Positions 1 to 4,306 of a stretch of DNA of 5,673 nt are shown in pieces. Origin of the DNA: Phycisphaerae bacterium (GTDB lineage Bacteria; Planctomycetota; Phycisphaerae; UBA1845; UTPLA1). The stretch spans positions 1 to 5,673 of the forward strand of contig JAFGQA010000067.1 of the NCBI GenBank assembly GCA_016935885.1. The letters are read 5' to 3'. Under the pieces are notes generated by a model, which was not told the DNA's origin, did no database searches, and saw only the letters and a list, made by a program, of their open reading frames with translations. Both the position numbers and the translations under genes were made by a program. Each line of letters begins with the position of its first letter. Position 1 is the stretch's first letter.

Positions 1-222
1 CAGCATCGCCTCCAGCGCCCCGACCGGCGCCAGGCTCGCGACCATCTCCTGTCGATACGCCTCGAATTCCTCGGCGTCCTCGCCCCGGACCACGGACTGC
101 TTGGCCAGGAGCCCGTGCTTGAGCGCGTTCTGCGCGACCTTGGCCTTGCCCTCAGGCGTGCGCGGCCCCGTCGATTTCTGGGCGTTCAAACGATTCGCAG
201 CGATTTGTGCTTCGGTAGCCAT
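1..222 (-). CDS. STGPRTPEGK-motif hypothetical protein, N-terminal part (cut by window edge)
   Basis: The minus strand from an ATG at 222 reads 74 codons without a stop and runs off the left edge, so the C-terminus is missing. The start is well supported: AGGAGG (230-235) lies 7 nt upstream. The protein begins MATEAQIAANRLNAQKSTGP. Residues 13-38 carry the signature NAQ-K-STGPRTPEGKAK-x4-NALKHGL, which I recognise from a family of small uncharacterised proteins found in many copies in Planctomycetota, Acidobacteriota and similar genomes. I know of no assigned function. The N-terminus is basic and glycine/proline-containing, and residues 47-74 turn into an acidic amphipathic helix-like stretch (GEDAEEFEAYRQEMV). 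There is no signal peptide or membrane segment. The gene points away from everything else in the window and has its own promoter candidate, so it is probably an independent unit. Confidence is high that it is a real gene, and low on any function. Confidence 0.85.
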   Translation of the reverse strand, partial: MATEAQIAANRLNAQKSTGPRTPEGKAKVAQNALKHGLLAKQSVVRGEDAEEFEAYRQEMVASLAPVGALEAML

Positions 223-312
223 AGAAAAGCCTCCTGATAAATTAAGGATGATTGATGATGGATGATTTGCACCATACGGCCTCATGTGTACACGTACATT
301 TTCTTGTTTACT

Positions 313-342
313 ATCTTACTAACCTCTCGCCGAGTCGGTCAA
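313..342 (-). promoter_or_regulatory. Putative sigma70-type promoter for the STGPRTPEGK gene
   Basis: On the minus strand TTGACC (342-337) is followed after 18 nt by TAAGAT (318-313). The -35 matches consensus at 5 of 6 positions and the -10 at 4 of 6. Transcription would start near 306, giving a leader of about 84 nt before the ATG at 222. The leader contains a short reiterated ATC-rich stretch (about 247-267) just before the AGGAGG. It is placed correctly for the only gene in this direction, but there is no experimental support. Confidence 0.45.
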
Positions 343-438
343 GGAAATTCCCCGCTTCTTTGGGTTCTTCACGAAATTGCGGGGACCGGCCGACCTTCGG
401 TGGCGAACCCGACCCCGGAGACGGGGCCACCTTTTCTC

Positions 439-659
439 TCAGGGGCTCTGCCCCTGAAACCCCGACATTTGGCGCCTTACGCCAGCAGCATGAAAAGGGA
501 GAAGGCAAGAGCTGGCTGCAATGGTAACGCGCCGAGCGCATGGCGGCATGACGCTTCCAGGACGTCTGCACGCCAACCGCCGGCACGGCGGACCTGCGAA
601 GCTACCATGCTGCTGGTCCAACGCGCAAAATGCCGGGGGTCTGGGGGCTGGCCCCCAGA
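439..659. repeat. Inverted-repeat element, two 54-nt arms about 113 nt apart
   Basis: The arm at 439-492, reverse-complemented, aligns without any gap to the arm at 606-659 (40 of 54 identical by my hand count). The best blocks are CATGCTGCTGG (606-616; mirror 482-492, perfect) and GCGCAAAATG (623-632; mirror 466-475, one mismatch), with equal 6-nt spacing between them. Each outer end is itself a GC-rich hairpin: 439-457 (8-bp stem, 3-nt loop) and 640-659 (8-bp stem, CTGG loop). The sequences of these terminal hairpins differ, yet the fold is kept. A smaller hairpin (577-591) lies in the centre. The element encodes no protein. It could be a MITE-like non-autonomous element, or two members of one repeat family inserted head to head. 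No flanking target duplication was found by eye. Confidence 0.6.
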
Positions 660-667
660 ATTGTAGG

Positions 668-693
668 ATGGGCAACTCGTTTGCCGATGCTGA
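668..693 (+). repeat. 26-bp hairpin repeat, copy 1
   Basis: This copy begins ATGGGCAACTCGTTTGCC and ends GATGCTGA. It is identical to copy 2 (752-777) except for one base, and that base breaks the last part of the stem (TTGCCGAT instead of TTGCCCAT). It starts 8 bases after the inverted-repeat element ends. It is a dispersed-repeat candidate with no coding role that I can support. Confidence 0.6.
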
Positions 694-751
694 CCATGTG
701 TGAGGTTTATGCGGCCCGTGCGTCGCGAGCGGTCGGGTGAAGAAGCACCGT

Positions 752-777
752 ATGGGCAACTCGTTTGCCCATGCTGA
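752..777 (+). repeat. 26-bp hairpin repeat, copy 2 (intact palindrome)
   Basis: ATGGGCAA (752-759) and TTGCCCAT (765-772) form a perfect 8-bp stem around a 5-nt loop CTCGT, followed by GCTGA. It matches copy 1 at 25 of 26 positions. A worn third copy lies at 963-982, where 18 of 20 positions match the loop and 3' half but the 5' arm has been lost. Three related copies within about 315 bp point to a repeat family rather than chance. Confidence 0.65.
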
Positions 778-792
778 ACTCTTTCCCGAACA

Positions 793-827
793 ACGAGATA
801 CGAGATACGAACCACGAGATACGAACC
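793..827 (+). repeat. Tandem heptanucleotide repeat, five units
   Basis: Five consecutive 7-mers read ACGAGAT, ACGAGAT, ACGAACC, ACGAGAT, ACGAACC. All units share ACGA at their start, and only two unit types alternate. The array runs directly into the GC-rich hairpin at 827-843. Heptad arrays of this sort are usually copy-number variable. Confidence 0.7.
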
Positions 828-852
828 GGCCCCTCCGGGGCCGCACTTTTTT
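827..852 (+). terminator. Terminator-like hairpin with T tract, no obvious upstream gene
   Basis: CGGCCCC (827-833) pairs with GGGGCCG (837-843) around a 3-nt loop to make a 7-bp, all-GC stem. After 3 nt comes a run of six T (847-852). This is the layout of an intrinsic terminator reading on the plus strand. No plus-strand gene precedes it, so it may be part of the neighbouring repeat, or end an unrecognised transcript. Confidence 0.35.
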
Positions 853-962
853 CCGCCTTTTCCTTATCCGTCCCCCCGTTTCGGCCGATAGCCGGATATA
901 GGACGCAAGCACCTGCGAGGGACGCCGCAGTGAGGATACGAACAGGAATGCCGGTCGAACAG

Positions 963-982
963 AACTCGTGTGCCCATGCCGA
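963..982 (+). repeat. Degenerate third copy of the hairpin repeat
   Basis: The bases AACTCGTGTGCCCATGCCGA match 758-777 at 18 of 20 positions. The 5' stem arm is not conserved, so the copy can no longer fold into the same hairpin. It could be a chance partial match, but the length and the nearness of the two good copies argue for decay. Confidence 0.4.
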
Positions 983-1067
983 CCTTGAGAGGCGCTACGC
1001 AATGGACGTGTACAACGCGCCTGGCTCGCCGTGCGTCGGTCACGACGGGATGAGTCCGAGTTTTGCC

Positions 1068-1096
1068 TTGTGTTCACGCCATATCCCGACTACAAT
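1068..1096 (+). promoter_or_regulatory. Putative promoter of the two-nuclease unit
   Basis: TTGTGT (1068-1073) and TACAAT (1091-1096) are 17 nt apart. The -10 matches consensus at 5 of 6 positions, and the -35 is weak (3 of 6). Transcription would begin near 1103, about 100 nt ahead of the ATG at 1204. No other promoter-like pair was seen closer to the gene. Confidence 0.35.
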
Positions 1097-1203
1097 GTGA
1101 AGAGAGTCGTGAGGCCGAGGGGCCTGACTGTGCCCGAGGCGGACAGATGGGCGGTGCATAGCCGAGTGTGAGACTGGCAGGGTAGACACGAAGGAGAGAC
1201 TAG

Positions 1204-2058
1204 ATGCCGAACATACCGAAGAAGGTACTTGAGCGATTCGTCAAGACCGTCCCCAGGTTCCAGAAAGTCCTCCAAATAGCCAAAGACCGTGACGTGAATG
1301 AGGCCGACACCGTTGCCGTCCTAAACGACGTCTTCGGGGAGGTCTTTGGCTACCACAAATACCTTGAGGTAACCAGTGAGGTCGCGATCCGTGGCACCTA
1401 CTGTGACCTCGCAGTCAAAGTTGAGGACAAACTCCAGTTTCTCATCGAGGTGAAGGCAATCGGGATTGATCTCAAAGACGCGCACATGAAGCAGGCCTGT
1501 GACTACGGGGCTAATCATGGCGTGCCGTGGGTAGTCCTGACGAACGGGATTCAGTGGAGACTCTACCGCATCAGATTCGAACAGCCCATCGGCTTCGATC
1601 TGGTGTGTCAATTCAGTTTTCTTGATCTCAACGCACGGCAGCCCAAGGATCAGGAATACCTGTTTCTCCTCGCAAGAGAAGGCCTCGCCAAGAACGTGCG
1701 TGATGATTTCTATGAGAGAACTCAGAGTGTGAATCGATACATAATCGGCAATCTGATAATCGCGGAACCGGTCCTGACCCTTCTGCGTCGTGAGCTGAAG
1801 AAGCTCGCGGGTGCGGTGAAGATCGACGTTGCCGAAGTCGAACGCATAGTGAAGGCCGAGGTACTGAAACGGGAGGTTATGGAAGGAGAGGCATCGGAGT
1901 TGGCGCGCGCTCGCGTGACCAGATTCTACCGGAAGGGCGCCCGAGCACTGCAGAAAACAGACCGGCGGGCGCGTGCCATCCCGCCAGATCCAGCGGAGTC
2001 CATAACAGACCGACTATTGCGCGAGGCGCACGAAGAGAGTGCAGGCCAATCCGGATAG
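1204..2058 (+). CDS. Stand-alone HsdR-N-like PD-(D/E)XK nuclease-family protein
   Basis: The 284-residue protein resembles the N-terminal nuclease domain of type I restriction R subunits (HsdR_N families) but lacks the helicase motor, so it cannot be a complete HsdR. The PD-(D/E)XK core is intact: a possible motif I glutamate (E46), D68 in GTYCDLAV, E82-V-K84 in FLIEVKA, and the trailing Q97 of HMKQACDYG, followed by the conserved strand GVPWVVLTNGIQWRLYR (106-122). Residues 188-235 look helical (LLRRELKKLAG, then VERIVKAEVLKREV). Residues 236-284 are a basic then charged tail that may be specific to this protein. The start is supported by AAGGAG (1191-1196). The same family occurs widely as orphan genes annotated as type I restriction R domain proteins, but its role is not established. 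DNA cleavage or DNA-end sensing is inference. Six isoleucines use ATA, unlike ahbD. The EEP gene follows 62 bp downstream. Confidence 0.85.
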   Translation: MPNIPKKVLERFVKTVPRFQKVLQIAKDRDVNEADTVAVLNDVFGEVFGYHKYLEVTSEVAIRGTYCDLAVKVEDKLQFLIEVKAIGIDLKDAHMKQACDYGANHGVPWVVLTNGIQWRLYRIRFEQPIGFDLVCQFSFLDLNARQPKDQEYLFLLAREGLAKNVRDDFYERTQSVNRYIIGNLIIAEPVLTLLRRELKKLAGAVKIDVAEVERIVKAEVLKREVMEGEASELARARVTRFYRKGARALQKTDRRARAIPPDPAESITDRLLREAHEESAGQSG

Positions 2059-2097
2059 TATCATGGGTTGGGAAACAGCGAGCGAGGTGACATGTTG

Positions 2098-2133
2098 ATG
2101 AGTCTTGCACGGCACGAGCTATGGTCAAAATGA
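2098..2133 (+). CDS. Possible 11-codon leader peptide overlapping the EEP start
   Basis: ATG at 2098 opens a short frame (MSLARHELWSK, stop TGA 2131-2133). GAGGTG (2084-2089) is spaced 8 nt from it, better than any Shine-Dalgarno ahead of the EEP gene. Its stop overlaps the in-frame ATG at 2130 (Met4 of the EEP protein as annotated) in the arrangement ATGA. Translation of the leader could feed ribosomes to the EEP gene. An alternative start for the same peptide lies at 2092. It may equally be chance. Confidence 0.3.
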   Translation: MSLARHELWSK

Positions 2134-2945
2134 TCGCCTGGAACATCGCTCGGCGCGAGGAGGCATGGCGCTGCCTCCTCGACGATGACTACGATATCGC
2201 TCTGCTGCAGGAAGCGACCGAGCCCCCGGATGATGTGGCACAGAGACTCTACGTCGATCACGCTCCCTGGCAGACTGCTGGAGCAGGCCTGACCCGGCGG
2301 TGGCGCACTGCTGTGGTCAGACTGTCAGATCGCGTTGCTGTGCAGTGGCTTGAACCCAAGTCGGTTGAAGAAGCCCGGTCCGGAGACTTGGCTGTGAGTC
2401 GTCTGGGCACGCTCGCTGGTGCAGTCGTTACGCCATCACAGGGAGAGCCATTCACAGTTCTCTCGCTGTACGGAGCTTGGGAGAAACCTCACCGGGCGAC
2501 GGGCAGCAGTTGGATATACGCCGACGGATCCGTCCATAGGCTCATCTCCGACCTCTCCGTGCTTATAGGCCAGCAAGAGGGACATCGTATCGTCGCAGCG
2601 GGTGACCTGAATATCTTGTACGGGTACGGCGAGAACGGCAGCGAATACTGGGCATCGCGTTATGCCACGGTGTTCAGCAGGATGGCAGCTCTGGGGCTGT
2701 CGTTTGTGGGACCACAGGCGCCGGACGGACGGCGTGCCGATCCGTGGCCCCCCGAGCTGCCTACCCACAGCGACAACGTTCCCACATTCCACGCGCGTCA
2801 CCAGACTCCGTCCACCGCGACGCGCCAACTCGATTTTGTCTTTGCCTCCAATGGCACGACGGAGCGCATCCGGACGACAGCACGAAATGAGCCAGATCAG
2901 TGGGGACCGAGCGATCATTGCCGAGTCGAAATAGTGGTCACATGA
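2121..2945 (+). CDS. Endonuclease/exonuclease/phosphatase (EEP) superfamily protein
   Basis: The 274-residue protein has the full set of EEP (DNase I / exonuclease III fold) active-site motifs in order: N8 in AWNIA, E31 in ALLQE, the SLYGAW strand (115-120), D162 and N164 in AAGDLNI, D238 in QLDFVF, and S264-D265-H266 near the C-terminus. These bind the metal and scissile phosphate in the family, so the enzyme should be an active metal-dependent phosphodiesterase or phosphatase. The substrate cannot be told from sequence and could be DNA, RNA or a small phosphoester. No signal peptide or added domain is visible, so it is probably cytoplasmic. The ATG at 2121 is the only upstream in-frame start after a stop at 2088-2090, but it has a poor ribosome site; ATG 2130 (MIAWNIA) is an equally good candidate. 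It lies 62 bp after the PD-(D/E)XK gene on the same strand, which suggests co-transcription. Three of ten isoleucines use ATA. Confidence 0.88.
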   Translation: MVKMIAWNIARREEAWRCLLDDDYDIALLQEATEPPDDVAQRLYVDHAPWQTAGAGLTRRWRTAVVRLSDRVAVQWLEPKSVEEARSGDLAVSRLGTLAGAVVTPSQGEPFTVLSLYGAWEKPHRATGSSWIYADGSVHRLISDLSVLIGQQEGHRIVAAGDLNILYGYGENGSEYWASRYATVFSRMAALGLSFVGPQAPDGRRADPWPPELPTHSDNVPTFHARHQTPSTATRQLDFVFASNGTTERIRTTARNEPDQWGPSDHCRVEIVVT

Positions 2946-2948
2946 ATG

Positions 2949-2975
2949 GAATTCAGGGGACGCTATACTCAATTC
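2949..2975. repeat. Imperfect palindrome just after the EEP stop codon
   Basis: GAATTCAG (2949-2956) and CTCAATTC (2968-2975) are inverted repeats with one mismatch around an 11-nt centre containing GGGACGCTATA. It begins 4 nt after the EEP stop codon. From memory, the pattern GAATTCxGGGGACxxxATACTxAATTC recurs in environmental bacterial genomes near REP-associated tyrosine (Y1/IS200-like) transposases. I cannot confirm that here, and no transposase is present. It may be a solitary recognition end or a decayed insertion. Confidence 0.4.
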
Positions 2976-3178
2976 GTGTTCTTGTCGGGCATTGCGACTG
3001 CTTCGTCTTCATTCGGAGGGCGGCTGCGTCTTTCCGGACTGGCGTCGGCAGTCGATCAAGCGGGAGAGAGCAATGACGGTGTGCGAGGCACACCCTACGG
3101 GGCCACAACGCTCAAGGTACGCAAGTCGGTTGCGGTTGCGCGGCGCGGCGTGTCGCGGTCGTCTCCGCCCGCGCGTGG

Positions 3179-3268
3179 CGAGGGCATTCCTTCGGCTTGG
3201 CTCAGGACGGGCTCTGCCCTCGATGCGAAGGCGAGACGCCTTCGATACACGCGGGCAAGATGCCCGCG
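3179..3268. repeat. Palindromic repeat cluster with twin 8-bp hairpins
   Basis: Three perfect stems follow each other. CGAGGGCA (3179-3186) pairs with TGCCCTCG (3215-3222) across a 28-nt loop. CGAAGGCG (3226-3233) pairs with CGCCTTCG (3237-3244) across the loop AGA. CGCGGGCA (3250-3257) pairs with TGCCCGCG (3261-3268), again across AGA. The last two are separated by only 5 nt and share stem length and loop but not stem sequence. This resembles REP/BIME-type extragenic repeats between convergent genes. None has a T tract, so they are not standard intrinsic terminators, though such stems could block 3' exonucleases. Confidence 0.6.
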
Positions 3269-3322
3269 ACACGACAAGCCGCGCAACCCCAACCGGCCGT
3301 TTCTATCATTCCGTCACCCCCT

Positions 3323-3359
3323 CCGTCACAATTGCGTGTGGCGGACGGGTTGTTTTTTT
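3323..3359 (+). terminator. Possible terminator for the nuclease unit, overlapping the ahbAB stop
   Basis: CCGTCACA (3323-3330) can pair with TGTG (3337-3340) and, after a 4-nt bulge, ACGG (3345-3348). A run of seven T follows at 3353-3359. Read on the plus strand this has terminator form and lies downstream of the EEP gene. The bulged stem is weak, and the same bases encode the last residues of ahbAB on the other strand, so it could be coincidence. Confidence 0.25.
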
Positions 3360-4306
3360 AGTTCGGCTTGGGTGGGGAGGAGCTCGAAGGACAGGACGTC
3401 GCCGGTGGCGGTGAACTGGTCGAGGGTGTGCTGGATCTGGGCCATGGAGCGGCCGTGCATCATCGCGAAAAGGTTGTATTTCCAGCCGTCGAAGGTGCGG
3501 CGTTCGTAGCAGTGACTGACGGTGCCGAACCGCGCCAACCGCCGGCCCGCTTCGACCACGCGCTGCGGCGCGACCTGGCCGGCGAACATCACGTTCGCGC
3601 TGAAGCCCAGCTTGTGGTGGTTCAGCACGCCGGCGATCCGGCGAATCACGCCCACCTCCAGCAGTTCGCTCAGCAAGGCGAAGTACCGCGGCTCGTCCAT
3701 TCCCTCGGGCTTCGGCGCGTCGAACGGACGCGATGTCACTTCCAGGCCACCTTGGAGGCGCGCGAGGATGTCGCGATGCTCGTCGGTAATCTCGACGCGC
3801 TCGGTGCCAGGGACGCACTCGGCGTCTTGCAACAGGACCTCGTCGGCGTTCTCGACGTCGAACCGCACGTCGAGCTTGAAGACGTGCGTCACCGGGAGGC
3901 TGTGGAACTCGACGCCGAAGCGGGTCTGGAGGTCGAGCAGTGTCACGCTGATCTGCTCGGGCGTCTTGCCCTGCAGCGTGAACCATATATTGAAATGGTG
4001 GTGGCGCAGGTAGTTGTGCGAGACACCCGGCAGGCGGTTGACCGCGGCGGTGACCTCCGGTAACTGCTCGGTCGGCACATGGCCCGTCACGAGCGTGCTG
4101 CTGAGGCCCAGGGCGCGGTAGTTGACCTGCACCGAGATACGCCGGATGATGCCGGCCTCCATAAGGTCACGCGTCTGCGCGAGCACTTCGGTCTCGCTGG
4201 AGCCCAACTCCTGAGCAATCTCGGCGTAAGGCTGCGCGCAGAAGGGCAGGCCGCGTTGCAGACGGTTGCATAGACTCTTCTGAAAGTCGGTCAACTCGTT
4301 CGTCAC
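3326..4306 (-). CDS. ahbAB: Fused siroheme decarboxylase (AhbA-like + AhbB-like halves)
   Basis: This 326-residue protein is two AsnC/Lrp-like units in tandem, the architecture of siroheme decarboxylase with both subunits fused. The enzyme converts siroheme to 12,18-didecarboxysiroheme in the alternative heme pathway and in heme d1 synthesis. The first half has a winged-helix-like start (6-56, ending AGIIRRISVQVNYRALG) and the pocket motif GVSHNYLR...FNIWFTL (94-111). The second half repeats it: helix-turn-helix-like 172-222, then VIRRIAGVLNHHKLGFSANVMF (220-241, the last two positions outside the core) and VSHCYERR...WKYNLFAMMHG (263-285). His97 and His265 lie at the positions conserved in the family. 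An Lrp transcription regulator is unlikely because these signatures and the ahbD linkage are specific. The start is a GTG overlapping the ahbD stop as GTGA, preceded by GGGGAGGA, so translation is coupled. AhbA and AhbB are usually separate proteins of about 150-180 residues each. Confidence 0.85.
   Translation of the reverse strand: MTNELTDFQKSLCNRLQRGLPFCAQPYAEIAQELGSSETEVLAQTRDLMEAGIIRRISVQVNYRALGLSSTLVTGHVPTEQLPEVTAAVNRLPGVSHNYLRHHHFNIWFTLQGKTPEQISVTLLDLQTRFGVEFHSLPVTHVFKLDVRFDVENADEVLLQDAECVPGTERVEITDEHRDILARLQGGLEVTSRPFDAPKPEGMDEPRYFALLSELLEVGVIRRIAGVLNHHKLGFSANVMFAGQVAPQRVVEAGRRLARFGTVSHCYERRTFDGWKYNLFAMMHGRSMAQIQHTLDQFTATGDVLSFELLPTQAELKKQPVRHTQL

Larger units (their letters stand above)
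223..1203. other. Gene-free, repeat-rich spacer of about 980 bp
   Basis: No open frame here looks like a real gene. The longer frames read straight through palindromes and give proline/arginine/serine-rich translations without recognisable motifs. In order the stretch holds: the leader and promoter of the left-hand gene (223-342), a group of nested palindromes (334-431), an inverted-repeat element (439-659), two 26-bp hairpin repeats (668-693, 752-777), a heptanucleotide array (793-827), a hairpin with a T tract (827-852), a degenerate third hairpin-repeat copy (963-982), and a promoter candidate for the nuclease genes (1068-1096). This density suggests accumulated small repeat elements rather than an eroded gene. 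Confidence 0.7.
2946..3325. other. Gene-free, palindrome-filled spacer between convergent operons
   Basis: About 380 bp separate the stops of the EEP gene and ahbAB, which face each other. Open frames here are GC-rich read-throughs of repeats without recognisable motifs. The stretch contains an imperfect palindrome (2949-2975) and a set of hairpins (3179-3268). The bases between 2976 and 3178 show no feature that I can name. Confidence 0.6.

Noticed and set aside
439..1077. Minus-strand open frame of 212 codons in the spacer, and overlapping frames at 477-815 and 311-586
   Set aside because: They read through inverted repeats and hairpins, have low-complexity Arg/Pro/Ser-rich translations with no motif, and lack convincing ribosome sites. 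Several frames are open at once because the region is GC-rich.
765..1100. Plus-strand open frame of 111 codons
   Set aside because: It begins inside a hairpin repeat and translates the heptad array and T-tract hairpin. No family resemblance.
223..1203. CRISPR array
   Set aside because: The repeats are only two or three copies with unequal spacing, and no cas gene is present.
1204..2058. Complete type I restriction R subunit, or part of a full restriction-modification locus
   Set aside because: The protein is 284 residues, has no helicase motifs, and no hsdM or hsdS is present. The gene ends with a normal stop and does not look truncated.
2058..2121. Frameshift joining the two nuclease genes into one protein
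   Set aside because: The EEP protein starts at the normal place for its fold, right before the first catalytic Asn, and stops occur in its frame upstream (2088-2090).
3368..4063. Plus-strand open frames opposite ahbAB, and the minus-strand frame at 3306-3986
   Set aside because: They are shadows in other frames of the siroheme decarboxylase gene, which shows clear duplicated family signatures.
3326..4306. Lrp/AsnC-type transcription regulator
   Set aside because: The fold is related, but the tandem halves, the VSHNYxR/VSHCYxRR signatures and the coupling to ahbD indicate siroheme decarboxylase.
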